This document shows, one piece after another, positions 8,966-20,546 of a stretch of DNA of 64,000 nucleotides. Origin of the DNA: Bacteroidetes bacterium ADurb.Bin174. Its GTDB lineage: Bacteria > Bacteroidota > Bacteroidia > Bacteroidales > Paludibacteraceae. The notes under the pieces are model-generated. The model saw nothing but the letters and a program-made list of their open reading frames with translations, was not told the DNA's origin and ran no database searches. The DNA lies in the NCBI GenBank assembly GCA_002070265.1, contig MWCX01000043.1, positions 45,679 through 109,678 of the forward strand, given 5' to 3'. Numbering within the stretch: position 1 is the first letter of the stretch; every line of letters starts with the position of its first letter. The position numbers and the translations under genes were made by a program.

Positions 8966-8973
8966 TATCTTTG
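8966..8973 (+). promoter_or_regulatory. Putative -7 box upstream of the secreted phosphoesterase
   Basis: TATCTTTG matches TAnnTTTG. No TTTG lies at the proper distance upstream. The untranslated leader would be about 105 bases. Confidence 0.35.
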
Positions 8974-9086
8974 TAAGTTGGGTTTTGAAATCAAATCCGG
9001 GCACAACTATGTGTGTTCTATCTGTATAGGCATGATAGGATTATCATACGGGTTCTATATGACAAATAAAAACCAATTGTAATCAT

Positions 9087-10112
9087 ATGAAATTGTCACT
9101 GTTTTGTTTACTGAGCTTTTTGTGTTTAGGTGTGTATGCCTTTGAAAACGAAAATGTTTTCAGGGTGATGTGCTATAATGTAGAAAATTACTTTGATTGT
9201 GTAGATGATCCGGATACGAATGATGAGGAATATCTTCTTGGAGGAATACGTGGATGGAATCATACACGATATGTGGAGAAACAATATAATATAGCACGTG
9301 TTGTCGTTGCTGTAGGCGGATGGGAGCCTCCTGCCTTAGTGGGTTTGTGTGAAGTAGAGAGCCAAAAGGCTATGCATGATTTGGTAGTTTGGAGTCCTTT
9401 GAAAAATTTGCAATACAGGTTTGTGCATCATGAATCTCCAGATATCAGAGGTGTTGATGTGGCTTTGCTGTATCAGCCGAATGCATTTAAATTATTGCAT
9501 GATGAGCCTATTCGAGTGACATTTACCGATGCACCTCATAGCACTACAAGAGATATCTTGTATGTGATGGGACAGTTGCTTAGCCGGGATACGTTGCATG
9601 TATTTGTCTGTCATTTTCCGTCACGCTTGGGAGGAGAGCTTGAGTCTGAAAGTAAGAGAGTGAATGCCGCACGCATTTTAAGGTATAAAGTGGATGAAAT
9701 TTTTGAGCATGATGAAGATGCGAAAATTATCATTATGGGGGATTTCAATGATTATCCTGACAATAAAAGTATCTACGAAATTTTGCAGGCACAGGAGCCG
9801 CAAGCACCATTTTCATCTTCAACTTTATATAATTTGATGTATCCGATGCACCGAGAAGGAAAAGGGACGCACAAACATGAAGGTATATGGGGAGCGCTCG
9901 ATCAGATAATTGTTTCGGGCAGTTTGTTGGATGACAGCTCCGCAACTTATACCACCCCATTGGATACACATATCCTTGAGGAAGATTTTTTATTGGAAGA
10001 TGATGGGAAATTTTTTGGTAAAAAACCATTCAGAACTTATGTAGGAATGAAATACGTAGGCGGGTTTTCAGATCATTTACCCGTTTATGTTGATTTTTAT
10101 TTAAAATTATAA
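9087..10112 (+). CDS. Secreted endonuclease/exonuclease/phosphatase-fold protein
   Basis: A 341-residue protein with a signal peptide (about residues 1-18, ending GVYA). It has the EEP-fold active-site set: N31 in MCYNVENYF, Glu in VGLCEVE (about 89), the GDFND motif near 220, and a terminal FSDHLPVY with the catalytic Asp-His. These bind a metal ion and cleave phosphodiester or phosphomonoester bonds in DNA, RNA, sugar phosphates or lipids. Exported family members in Bacteroidota are often annotated 'endonuclease' without proof of substrate. It is transcribed alone and converges on the GldB-like gene. Confidence 0.85.
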   Translation: MKLSLFCLLSFLCLGVYAFENENVFRVMCYNVENYFDCVDDPDTNDEEYLLGGIRGWNHTRYVEKQYNIARVVVAVGGWEPPALVGLCEVESQKAMHDLVVWSPLKNLQYRFVHHESPDIRGVDVALLYQPNAFKLLHDEPIRVTFTDAPHSTTRDILYVMGQLLSRDTLHVFVCHFPSRLGGELESESKRVNAARILRYKVDEIFEHDEDAKIIIMGDFNDYPDNKSIYEILQAQEPQAPFSSSTLYNLMYPMHREGKGTHKHEGIWGALDQIIVSGSLLDDSSATYTTPLDTHILEEDFLLEDDGKFFGKKPFRTYVGMKYVGGFSDHLPVYVDFYLKL

Positions 10113-10205
10113 TTGATACTTAGGCGTTTATGGATGTTCAATTATTTATTCCTTTTGTGTGATAGGGCGTAGAGGAGGAGTCAAAAAAAAGTACGGGATG
10201 CTTTG

Positions 10206-11213
10206 TCAGGGACGATAATGTGATTGTTCGAGCATTTGCTGATAGTTATGATCATTCATCAACTCACTTAATCCAACATTTTTGTTGTTTTGCATATAAC
10301 TTTTGACGATTTGCCATCCTATCCATACACCTAATCTTCCGGGTGAATCTGATGAAATTGGAGAGGTAAAGGGTGCCGGATGAATCAATTGGGTAATCAA
10401 CAATTGCCTGGTTGAAAATAAATGTTTGTTTCCCAACATACTTGCCCATATTTGCTTTTCGTGGGTTTTGCACCAATCAATAGCTGTCGGTTCATATCCG
10501 ATTAATAAGTTTTTGGGGGTATCAGGAAGAAAGGTTTCTTTCAGATACAGTATTTTACCTTCATACAGCATGTGACTTAACACATCGTCCTTTCCTTGAA
10601 AGGGGAAAATTTGATGCAGCCAAGTAGTTATTAAATCAGGTACTAACATCTCATACCGCATGTTTTGGATGAGGTATTCGTATGTAATATCAGGATACAA
10701 AGGATAATCAACTCCTAAATATAAATCGGTTCCTACTCCCAATATGGTATCGGCAACCAAAAACTGATGATTAAAACCGGATACAAAGAAATAAATATCA
10801 GGCAGTGGCTTGTCGGGGAAATAATGATGAAGATAGGAAAATGCTTCAGCAAGGTCTTGCTCGATGGGTTTCGTATTGTTGAATACGTCTTTTACTTTTT
10901 GATTGACTTGGCGAAAAACAGAATCATTCAAAAAATTGGTGATTTGAAACGCGTTGTTGGTACTATCTGTAAGCTGCATTAACAATACATCCCTTAAGAA
11001 CAGGGAATAGAATCCGGGATATTTTTGCTCAAGCGCCTTGAGAGATGCTAAAGTGTTGCTAGTGTCAAGAGCAATAAAATCCACATCAAAGCGCTGAATT
11101 TCAACTTTAACCGGATGTTCAAACTTGCTGATATAGAATCTGTCTCGCTGCTTACAACCAATAAAAAGCAAGACTAACACCCATAAAATGATAGTAGATT
11201 TATTAGTTGTCAT
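10206..11213 (-). CDS. gldB: GldB-like gliding motility lipoprotein
   Basis: A 335-residue lipoprotein. The start used here (ATG complementary to 11211-11213) gives a compact lipoprotein signal, ILWVLVLLFIGCKQ, with Cys about residue 20; an in-frame ATG 12 codons upstream would add a non-signal extension. The body begins with VEIQRFDVDFIALDT and continues with YPGFYSLFLRD, the pattern of GldB. GldB is an envelope lipoprotein required for gliding in Flavobacterium and conserved in non-gliding Bacteroidota, related to DUF2268-type peptidases but without the full metal site. It lies 54 bp after yidC, the usual neighbourhood of housekeeping envelope genes. Confidence 0.75.
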   Translation of the reverse strand: MTTNKSTIILWVLVLLFIGCKQRDRFYISKFEHPVKVEIQRFDVDFIALDTSNTLASLKALEQKYPGFYSLFLRDVLLMQLTDSTNNAFQITNFLNDSVFRQVNQKVKDVFNNTKPIEQDLAEAFSYLHHYFPDKPLPDIYFFVSGFNHQFLVADTILGVGTDLYLGVDYPLYPDITYEYLIQNMRYEMLVPDLITTWLHQIFPFQGKDDVLSHMLYEGKILYLKETFLPDTPKNLLIGYEPTAIDWCKTHEKQIWASMLGNKHLFSTRQLLITQLIHPAPFTSPISSDSPGRLGVWIGWQIVKSYMQNNKNVGLSELMNDHNYQQMLEQSHYRP

Positions 11214-11267
11214 TTGTTGTTGAATTTGCAATAAAAAGTTTTTCTCCAAGGGATTTGGGGACTTTAT

Positions 11268-13190
11268 TCATCTTTTTTTACTGCGTTCCCGCATCAACTT
11301 TTCCTGCTCCCTTTGCATCTTCTCCAATCTTTCCATGAAGCTGCTTTTCTTTTTGGTCGGTTGTTTTTTAGCATTGGCTGTTCTTTTGGCATGCAGTTCC
11401 GCCAGTAATTTTTCCTCATCTATGGTTGATCTGATGGCATAGGTTTGACCGATGGTAATCAGCGTAGAGATGAAATAATAATAGCTCAATCCGGAAGCAT
11501 AGCTGTTGAATATAAACATAAACATGATGGGCATCAGGTACATCATCCATTTCATCATGCCGGAGCCCGGTTGGTCGGACGTGTTCGTATTTGCCATGTT
11601 CAACTTAGTAGATATCAAAGTGGTGATGGTCATCAACAAAGTAAATAAGCTGATGTGATTGCCGTAATATTTGGAAATGAAAGGAATGTAAACATCCCAA
11701 CTCACGATGGCATCATAAGACGATAAATCTTTTGCCCACAAGAAGCTTTCTCCCCTCAACTCAATGGAAGAAGGAAAGAACATAAACATAGCAAACAAGA
11801 TAGGCATTTGCAATAAGGTAGGCAGACATCCGCTGAAAGGACTTACACCGACTTTGTTGTACAATTCCATGGTTGCTTTTTGACGTTCTGCTGCTTTTTC
11901 AGGAGGAATACGCTCGTTGATTTCATCAATTTCAGGTTTCAAAACGCGCATTTTGGCGCTCGAAACATAGGATTTGTAAGTAAGTGGAAATAGCACGAGT
12001 TTGATGACTATGGTCATCAATAAGATGATGATACCAAAGTTGCTGATAAACGAGCTGAAGAAGTTGAACATGGGAATGATGGCAAAACGGTTGATCCAGC
12101 CAAAAATACCCCATCCTAAAGGCAATACTTCACGCAGTTTAAGCTTTTGATCCGAAGGCAAATCCTTGTCGTATGATGCTAAAGTTTTATATTTGTTGGG
12201 TCCTAAATAGAATTTGAAACTCATATCCTCATTGCTCGCCGGGTTATAATCCACCGTCATTTCAGCTTGGTATGATTTCATGTAGCCGCTCTCTTTAGAT
12301 TCAATCTTACTGATAAGATGTGTGTTGGAAAAACTTTCCCCTGCTATTAATATCGAACTGAAATATTGATCTTTGAAAGCAATCCATTTTACCTTTCCGG
12401 TTAATTTTTTTTCGTCGTCTTTGGCTGCATTCATTTTTTCCATGTCATCAGTTAAATACTTGTAATTGAGTGTAGAGTATCGCTCCTCAAACTGACGACC
12501 TTTCTCTTGCTGACGAATTCTCGAATTCCAGTTCACAATCATATAATTGCTCCCTAAAGGCATGATGGTATTCATCTCGTGCGATCTGACCGTAAAATCA
12601 AGCATATAATCGTTTGCAGGAAGGGTGTAAACAAAATCGATATAAGCATTGGTTTCTGATTGCAATCTGAAAGTCATTTGCCGGTTTCCCTCGCTGTCTT
12701 CCGTAACTTCGGATACGGGATTAAAAAACAAGGAAGAAGTGGTGATGATATGATTGTTGCGCAATGCCATCGTAAACCCGAAGTTCGCATCATCTTGGTG
12801 GAAAAGTTCAACAGGCAGTGAATTTCGTGAAAGGTGCTCTTTTAGTTGGGCGGAGACTATCCTTCCTCCCTTGTTACTCAAAGTGATTTTTATCAAATCA
12901 TTTTCAAGCACAAAAAGCTTTTCTTCTCCTGAGGCAGCCGATTTAAAATCGCCATATGCTTTTGAAGTTTCTTGCTCAGATGAGTCAATATGTTCCGCTG
13001 CATCGAAATCCGATACCTTTTGTGCATTACTCTCCCGTATAGCTTCTTGTAATTCCTGCTGTGCAATTCTTAAAGAATCCTGATAAGCTCTTTGACGTTC
13101 AATTTCTTCCTGGCTTGGGCGATTCAATATAGAAAAGGTTATTAATATAGCTGCAATAAGCACAAACCCAAGAATCGTATTTTTATCCAT
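11268..13190 (-). CDS. yidC: Membrane protein insertase YidC
   Basis: A 640-residue inner-membrane protein that inserts and folds membrane proteins with or without SecYEG. Layout: TM1 at residues 4-22, a large periplasmic beta-sandwich domain to about 340, then the conserved five-helix core (about 360-600) with the segment FGIIILLMTIVIKLVLFPLT and the GCLPTLLQMPILFAMF motif. It ends in a very basic tail (KKQPTKKKSSFMERLEKM), as in other Bacteroidota. Length is typical. The gene starts 18 bp downstream of pyrG and continues into the gldB-like gene, so the three are probably co-transcribed. Confidence 0.97.
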   Translation of the reverse strand: MDKNTILGFVLIAAILITFSILNRPSQEEIERQRAYQDSLRIAQQELQEAIRESNAQKVSDFDAAEHIDSSEQETSKAYGDFKSAASGEEKLFVLENDLIKITLSNKGGRIVSAQLKEHLSRNSLPVELFHQDDANFGFTMALRNNHIITTSSLFFNPVSEVTEDSEGNRQMTFRLQSETNAYIDFVYTLPANDYMLDFTVRSHEMNTIMPLGSNYMIVNWNSRIRQQEKGRQFEERYSTLNYKYLTDDMEKMNAAKDDEKKLTGKVKWIAFKDQYFSSILIAGESFSNTHLISKIESKESGYMKSYQAEMTVDYNPASNEDMSFKFYLGPNKYKTLASYDKDLPSDQKLKLREVLPLGWGIFGWINRFAIIPMFNFFSSFISNFGIIILLMTIVIKLVLFPLTYKSYVSSAKMRVLKPEIDEINERIPPEKAAERQKATMELYNKVGVSPFSGCLPTLLQMPILFAMFMFFPSSIELRGESFLWAKDLSSYDAIVSWDVYIPFISKYYGNHISLFTLLMTITTLISTKLNMANTNTSDQPGSGMMKWMMYLMPIMFMFIFNSYASGLSYYYFISTLITIGQTYAIRSTIDEEKLLAELHAKRTANAKKQPTKKKSSFMERLEKMQREQEKLMRERSKKR

Positions 13191-13208
13191 TGATATGTAT
13201 TTTCTTTA

Positions 13209-15058
<1,850 letters not shown>

Positions 15059-15100
15059 GTTGGATGGTGAGAATACTCTTTGAGCTTATAAAAAAGCAAA

Positions 15101-15131
15101 AGCAGGAAAAATCTTTTAGGTTTTTCCTGCT
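15101..15131 (-). terminator. Strong terminator of the bamA-ompH block
   Basis: AGCAGGAAAAA (15101-15111) pairs perfectly with TTTTTCCTGCT (15121-15131) over a 9-base loop. On the minus strand the stem is followed by a T-rich run (complement of 15091-15100). It lies 28 bp after the last OmpH gene and separates the block from pyrG; the T-run at 15132-15135 lets it work in both directions. Confidence 0.85.
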
Positions 15132-15158
15132 TTTTGTTAGTCGTCAATATGATAATCC

Positions 15159-15662
15159 TTATTTAATACCCAATTTCTTTTTTACCAAAGGTGTCACATC
15201 CACTGCTTTGGGTGAATGATAGGCGATGGATTGGGTGCTCAAGTCAAATATATAAGTGTAATTATTCTCAGCTCCTACCTCAGCGGTGGCTTTAATGATT
15301 TTTTCACGTAATACATTGACAAGCTCCATTTGTTTTTGCTGTAATTCCTGACTGGCAGTTTGTTGGAAGGTGGAAATTCTGTTTTCTATATCCACAATTT
15401 CGCTCTGGCGCCTGGTTTTGATGGTTTCTGCCATGGTGGCAAGATTATCCTGAAACTCTTTTGCTTTGGCATAGTACTCTTCGTACATTTTTTCCAATTC
15501 TTTTTTGTACTGCTCGTTCAAGTCGGCAATTGTCTTTTCAACATCAGACAACTCAGGCATTACCTGAAAAATATCTTGTACGTTTACATAAGCTAATTTG
15601 TCTTGAGCCATTAGACTGAGAGGTAAAGCTAATAATACTATAAGTGCAATTCTTTTAATCAT
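15159..15662 (-). CDS. OmpH/Skp-family periplasmic chaperone (second copy)
   Basis: A 167-residue exported protein: signal peptide to about residue 19 (SLMAQ), then KLAYVNVQDIFQVMPE, the conserved OmpH/Skp opening, a long charged coiled coil (about residues 40-125) and a short beta C-terminus. Skp binds unfolded outer-membrane proteins in the periplasm as a trimer with coiled-coil arms and hands them to BamA. It is the second of two adjacent copies downstream of bamA, 45 bp after the first, a common order in Bacteroidota. The start is the only ATG giving a signal peptide. Confidence 0.92.
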   Translation of the reverse strand: MIKRIALIVLLALPLSLMAQDKLAYVNVQDIFQVMPELSDVEKTIADLNEQYKKELEKMYEEYYAKAKEFQDNLATMAETIKTRRQSEIVDIENRISTFQQTASQELQQKQMELVNVLREKIIKATAEVGAENNYTYIFDLSTQSIAYHSPKAVDVTPLVKKKLGIK

Positions 15663-15707
15663 GTCAATTATTTTTTCTAAATTTTAAATTTGCGCAAAAT
15701 TAATATA

Positions 15708-16223
15708 TTATTTTGAATAACCCAATTTGATAAGAATCTCGTCACTTATGTCAATTTTAGGTGAACTAAAGATAATGTTCATGGCTGAACTTTTGTCTAC
15801 AATCAGGCTATAATCTTTCTCTCTGCTGAGTTCTTGTATCACATTGTATATTTCATCTTGAATGGGTTTCATCAAACTTTGACGCTTTTTGAAAAGTTCA
15901 CCTTCCGGACCGAAATATTCACGCTTCAATTCCTGGGCTTCTTTTTCTTTGGCGATAATTGCCTCTTCACGTTCTACTTTCATTTCATCTGAAAGAAACA
16001 CCAATTCTGTTTGGTAGTTTTTATACATGTTTTGAACTTCCTGCATTTTTGCTTCCACTTCAGATTGCCATTTTTTTGAGATGATGTTCAGTTGTTCATT
16101 GGCTGTTTCATAGGATGGGATATTTTTCAGAATATACTCCATGTCAACAATTGCAAACTTTTGGGCACTCAAGGAACCAAGAATTCCTACAAAGAGACTG
16201 AGTATCAATATGTTTTTTCTCAT
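15708..16223 (-). CDS. OmpH/Skp-family periplasmic chaperone (first copy)
   Basis: A 171-residue exported protein with a signal peptide to about residue 20 (GSLSAQ), then KFAIVDMEYILKNIPSYE and a Glu/Lys-rich coiled coil with many short heptads (about residues 45-125). It has the same role as its neighbour: holding nascent outer-membrane proteins for the BAM complex. The two copies are clearly diverged, so this is an old duplication and the pair may have different clients. The gene begins 68 bp downstream of bamA and is probably in the same operon. Confidence 0.92.
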   Translation of the reverse strand: MRKNILILSLFVGILGSLSAQKFAIVDMEYILKNIPSYETANEQLNIISKKWQSEVEAKMQEVQNMYKNYQTELVFLSDEMKVEREEAIIAKEKEAQELKREYFGPEGELFKKRQSLMKPIQDEIYNVIQELSREKDYSLIVDKSSAMNIIFSSPKIDISDEILIKLGYSK

Positions 16224-16291
16224 AACTTAAAGGATTAATTGTTAGTAATTTTAAAAAGCCGGTGCCACTCTAACAAATTCCCTGCCGAAAA

Positions 16292-18949
16292 TTATAATTC
16301 TTGTCCAAGTACGAAGTGGAACTGACTTCCGCCAATTTCGCCTCTGGTGTCTTTATCAAAACCGTAACCCCAATCTATACCCATCATGCCAAACATAGGC
16401 AAGAAAATACGAACTCCGACACCTGCTGATCTTTTCAAATCAAACGGACTGTAATCTATCATCCTGTTGAAGCTGTTACCGGCTTCCATGAAACCAAGCA
16501 CATAGATAGTGGCGGATTGTTCTAAAGACAAGGGATATCGTAATTCCATCGTAAATTTGTTAAACAAATATCCTATCCGTGTATTGCGAGATATATCATA
16601 AGGAACCAACGATCCGGACTCATATCCGCGCATGGCAACATATTCAGTTCCATAACTGGTATATGCCGACATGCCGTCTCCACCCATATAATAGGTTTCA
16701 TATGGAGAACGTGCATTTTTGTTATAGTGTCCCAAATAACCAAACATCAACCTGGTCATTAAAATCAGCTTTTCATCCGAAGTAAGCGGTGTAAATGTCT
16801 TACCGTTAAAAGTCCACTTGTGGTATTCTATAAATTTATAGCGTTCCTGATCGGTCATGGCAGGGTCAGCATAGTCTTTACCGTTAAAAGCAGAATAAGG
16901 AGGAGTTATTTTTAATCCTAAGCTAAAGGAAGATCCGCGGCGTGTGTAGATGGGATTAAAAATGGAATTTCTACTGATGGTCAGGTTCAAACTTAAATTG
17001 TTGAAATTGCCGTCTGTTAACGGAGGGAGATAACTCCAATTACTCAGCATGAAACGCTGGTATGATAATTCTGCATAGAGTGAAAAATAATCATCGGGCC
17101 AGTTTAATCTTTTTCCGTATCCTAACGATGCACCTAAGGTACGCATGTAGATTTCCGGATCCATTTCGTTCTGATACATGGTGGAATAGGCATTGCTGTA
17201 ATCGTTATATCCGCCGTAGCCCCCATATCCTCCGTATCCATATCCATATCCTCCGTATCCATAGGGAGAATACATGTAATTTTGCATGCTTTCATAAAAC
17301 CTTTTACTTACACCGGTTTGTGCAGCATAATAAATTGAAACAGATAAGGAGTTAGGTCGTTTTCCTCCTAACCAAGGCTCTATGAATGATGCGCTGACTG
17401 ATGAGTAAGTCCGACCGCTCGTTCTGGCATTGATAGAAAATGTTTGTCCTTCGCCTTGCGGGACAATGCGATAGGTTTCCGGTTTGAATAAGTTCTGAAT
17501 GGCGAAGTTTGTAAACTTCAATCCAAGGGTTCCTACTATACCCGTAGCCCCCCATCCGGCAGAAAACTCAATTTGATCGCTTCCTTTCGTTTCCAATTCA
17601 TAAGTGATGTCAACCGTTCCATTTTCAGGGTCAGGCTGTATGTCAGGTCTGATTTTTTCAGGATCGAAATGCCCCATGCCGGCAAGTTCTCTGTAGGTTC
17701 TCATGATGTCCGATTGACTGTACAATTGGCCGGGTTTGGTGTAAAGTTCCCTTTTGATTACATGATCATATACCCGCGTGTTTCCGGTAATATTAACAGC
17801 GTTGATGGTGGCCTGCTTCCCTTCATAAACCCGCATTTCAAAGTCGATGGAGTCGTTTTCTATCAACACTTCTACAGGTTCAATGTCGGAGAAAAGATAC
17901 CCTCTGTCCTGGTATAATTTGCTGACCGCTTCATTCTCATCAGTTTTCAACCGCTTCATCAGTTCTTTGTAGTTATACACATCGCCTTTCTGAATGTTTA
18001 AAACTTCATTCAGATATTCATAAGGATAGATCGTGTTTCCAACCCATTTGATGTTTCTGAAATAATATTTTTTGCCCTCATCTACGGTAAGGTGTACACT
18101 GACGTGTTTCTCATCAAAAGGAACAACACTGTCGGCAACGATATAGGCGTCCCTGTAGCCGATTTCGTTGTATTTTTCAATCAAAGCGACTTTGTCTTTT
18201 TCATATTCCTCTCGTACAAATTTCTTGGTTCTGAAAAAGTTACGCCAATTATTGTCATTGGTTTTTTTCATTACCCGATTAATTTGGTTGAAAGATAAAG
18301 CTTCATTGCCATGAATGATGATTTCTTTGACGCGGTTTTTTACTTTCTTGTCAACCTCAATGTCAACGATTACATGATTGGGCTGATTCGGATCGTCCCT
18401 TTGTAGAACATTGACTTCTACGTTCATGAACCCTTTTTCTTCCAGGTATTTTTTGATGACTAAGATGGCTCTGTCCGATATGTTGGGGGTGATTTGATTG
18501 CCTTCCACAATGCCTAATTTTGAACTCAGTTCGTCTATTTCCCCCTTTTTTAAGCCATGATAATTGATTTTCGATATTTGAGGGCGTTGTTTGAGGGCAA
18601 TTTTAAGCCAAATCTTTCCGTTTTCTATTTTAGTGGCAAAAATCTTTACATCAGAGAATAAACCCTGTTTCCAAAAACGTTTCACTACATCTGAAATCAC
18701 CTCTCCCGGTACGGTAATGACATCACCCACCGATAATCCGGAAAAACCAATCAATACAAAATCTTCATAGTTGTCGGCTCCTGTTACAGAAATTTCTGCA
18801 ATTTCATATTTTTGTGGAGTAGCATTATAGTCAATCTCCGGAATAGTGATGGTGTCAGTTCCTTCTTCCTGACTGAAAACAGCCCAATTTCCTAAAAACA
18901 GGCTGAAAAATATGATGAGTAAAGATGAATATCTATATTGATGGGACAT
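16292..18949 (-). CDS. bamA: Outer-membrane protein assembly factor BamA
   Basis: An 885-residue Omp85 protein that folds and inserts beta-barrels into the outer membrane. Signal peptide to about residue 26; five POTRA repeats up to about residue 440 (for example ISKINYHGLKKGEIDE, KVKNRVKEIIIHGNEALSF, YFRNIKWVGNTIYPYEYL); then the 16-strand barrel, with PLSLEQSATIYVLGFMEAGN and the terminal GIDWGYGFDKDTRGEIGG. Residues about 553-595, in an extracellular loop, form a Gly/Tyr-rich repeat (YGGYGYGYGGYGGYGGY). The gene lies 20 bp after uppS and before two Skp genes, the usual envelope-assembly order of this phylum. Confidence 0.96.
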   Translation of the reverse strand: MSHQYRYSSLLIIFFSLFLGNWAVFSQEEGTDTITIPEIDYNATPQKYEIAEISVTGADNYEDFVLIGFSGLSVGDVITVPGEVISDVVKRFWKQGLFSDVKIFATKIENGKIWLKIALKQRPQISKINYHGLKKGEIDELSSKLGIVEGNQITPNISDRAILVIKKYLEEKGFMNVEVNVLQRDDPNQPNHVIVDIEVDKKVKNRVKEIIIHGNEALSFNQINRVMKKTNDNNWRNFFRTKKFVREEYEKDKVALIEKYNEIGYRDAYIVADSVVPFDEKHVSVHLTVDEGKKYYFRNIKWVGNTIYPYEYLNEVLNIQKGDVYNYKELMKRLKTDENEAVSKLYQDRGYLFSDIEPVEVLIENDSIDFEMRVYEGKQATINAVNITGNTRVYDHVIKRELYTKPGQLYSQSDIMRTYRELAGMGHFDPEKIRPDIQPDPENGTVDITYELETKGSDQIEFSAGWGATGIVGTLGLKFTNFAIQNLFKPETYRIVPQGEGQTFSINARTSGRTYSSVSASFIEPWLGGKRPNSLSVSIYYAAQTGVSKRFYESMQNYMYSPYGYGGYGYGYGGYGGYGGYNDYSNAYSTMYQNEMDPEIYMRTLGASLGYGKRLNWPDDYFSLYAELSYQRFMLSNWSYLPPLTDGNFNNLSLNLTISRNSIFNPIYTRRGSSFSLGLKITPPYSAFNGKDYADPAMTDQERYKFIEYHKWTFNGKTFTPLTSDEKLILMTRLMFGYLGHYNKNARSPYETYYMGGDGMSAYTSYGTEYVAMRGYESGSLVPYDISRNTRIGYLFNKFTMELRYPLSLEQSATIYVLGFMEAGNSFNRMIDYSPFDLKRSAGVGVRIFLPMFGMMGIDWGYGFDKDTRGEIGGSQFHFVLGQEL

Positions 18950-18969
18950 TTCTCTGCTGTTAATGTATT

Positions 18970-19695
18970 TTATTTACCAAAACGACGATCCCTGCTTTGG
19001 TAGCATACAATGGATTTGTAAAATTCTTCTTTGCGAAATGCGGGCCAGTGTTCGTCTGTGAAATACAATTCAGAATAAGCAATCTGCCACAATAGGAAAT
19101 TACTTATTCTGATTTCTCCGCTTGTTCTGATTAATAAGTCAGGATCAGGTATGTCATGAGTAAGTAAATACGATGAGATTAATTCTTCGGAAACTTCGTC
19201 AGGTTTGATTTTTCCGGCACAAACATCTTGTGTGATTTTTTTTACGGCATGTTGAATTTCCCACCGGGAAGAATAGCTTAATGCAAGAATTAAAGTAAGC
19301 CCTGTGTTCGTTGATGTAGTATGGATACAATCCTCCAATTTTTCACGTACCTTTTGGGGTAAACGCTCCAAATCGCCAATGGCTTTGAGTTTGACATTGT
19401 TTTTTTGTAATCTTGCTGTCTCTTTTTCAATTGAGTCAATCAATAATTCCATTAATGCATTGACTTCTTCTAAGGGTCGCCCCCAGTTTTCAGTGGAAAA
19501 AACATACAAGGTAAGGTATTGAATGCCTAACTTTACGGCTTCTTCAGTAATCACATTGACCGAATCAACGCCATTCTTGTGACCAAAAAATCTAGGACGA
19601 CCTTTATCTTTTGCCCAACGACCATTTCCATCCATGATAATGGCGATGTGTTGCGGAAGACGCGATAAATCAATCTTATCTTTATAGCTTGACAT
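18970..19695 (-). CDS. uppS: Isoprenyl transferase (undecaprenyl diphosphate synthase)
   Basis: Condenses isopentenyl diphosphate units onto farnesyl diphosphate in cis configuration to make the C55 lipid carrier for peptidoglycan and O-antigen. The 241-residue protein has the catalytic [16 protein letters not shown] motif (Asp22), [15 protein letters not shown], and the C-terminal [18 protein letters not shown] and YSELYF motifs. All substrate-binding Arg residues of RTSGExRxSNF are present. Length is standard. It is followed within 20 bp by bamA and preceded by a PorG-like gene, a conserved order in Bacteroidota. Confidence 0.97.
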   Translation of the reverse strand: MSSYKDKIDLSRLPQHIAIIMDGNGRWAKDKGRPRFFGHKNGVDSVNVITEEAVKLGIQYLTLYVFSTENWGRPLEEVNALMELLIDSIEKETARLQKNNVKLKAIGDLERLPQKVREKLEDCIHTTSTNTGLTLILALSYSSRWEIQHAVKKITQDVCAGKIKPDEVSEELISSYLLTHDIPDPDLLIRTSGEIRISNFLLWQIAYSELYFTDEHWPAFRKEEFYKSIVCYQSRDRRFGK

Positions 19696-19704
19696 ATACG
19701 AGAT

Positions 19705-20376
19705 TTACTTATAATTAAAGCATTTACACTTTCTTCTGAATAAGCCGTAACTTAAGCCGATTGTGACAGTACCCAAATGATCATTATTTAAAATATTGCT
19801 GCCATTCATTCCCAAGAAATTATTTAATTCAGGGTGTCCTTCTATGTCATCAGCGAGCATCAACCTGTGTGTCCATTGTACATTCAGGTGTAGCCGTTCA
19901 TATAACAAAAATTTGTACCCGACCCCGAGAGGGACACTGATGTTCAGCTTGTTTGAATTTCCATTATTCAGATGAACCAGTCCGGCTCCGGCAAAGAGAT
20001 AAGCAGTATGATCACTGCTCTTCAACACATAATCGAGCTGGATATAATCAAAAAAATTAAAAGCAAAGGTAAAATCCAATGCATTTATATTTTGATTGAT
20101 TGTGACATTGGGAGCTTCAATCTTTTGTTCGTAATCGCCCTTGATTGAAGTGCGATTGAAATCTGCTTGCAATGACATTCTCTGATTAAAAAGATATCTG
20201 AACAAAATACCGTAATCAGCTTGAAAATCAAAAGGCTTTGCTTTTACATCACCAAAAAAATAAGAAACACCTCCGTGAACTCCTACTTCAAGGGTGTATA
20301 TCTCCTGTGCATACAGGTTGAAAGTCACCACCCACATCACCACCGTTAAGAAAAGACATCTAATTAATTTCAACAT
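19705..20376 (-). CDS. porG: PorG-like (DUF6089) outer-membrane protein
   Basis: A 223-residue barrel protein with a signal peptide ending VTFNLYAQ. The mature start, IYTLEVGVHGGVSYFFGDVK, followed by ILFRYLFNQRMSLQAD, fits DUF6089, the family that includes PorG, the outer-membrane anchor of the PorKN ring of the type IX secretion machine. Its location immediately upstream of uppS-bamA is the conserved location of this family. The gap to uppS is 9 bp. Whether it is PorG itself or a paralogue cannot be settled without a tree. Confidence 0.7.
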   Translation of the reverse strand: MLKLIRCLFLTVVMWVVTFNLYAQEIYTLEVGVHGGVSYFFGDVKAKPFDFQADYGILFRYLFNQRMSLQADFNRTSIKGDYEQKIEAPNVTINQNINALDFTFAFNFFDYIQLDYVLKSSDHTAYLFAGAGLVHLNNGNSNKLNISVPLGVGYKFLLYERLHLNVQWTHRLMLADDIEGHPELNNFLGMNGSNILNNDHLGTVTIGLSYGLFRRKCKCFNYK

Positions 20377-20546
20377 GATAAGAAATCATTCATTTTAAGT
20401 TGTGTAATCAGATATCTAACGGTATAATCATCAATTAATTATTTTTTGGTGCTGAAAAGCAGCAACAAAAGTAATGATTATCTTTCAATGTAGAAAAAAT
20501 AGGAAGTCGGAAGCTTTTAAATTTAACAATTAATTGCAATCATTAT

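Noticed and set aside
15159-16223. Two adjacent OmpH genes considered as a recent duplication
   Set aside because: The proteins are well diverged and the tandem pair after bamA is common in the phylum.
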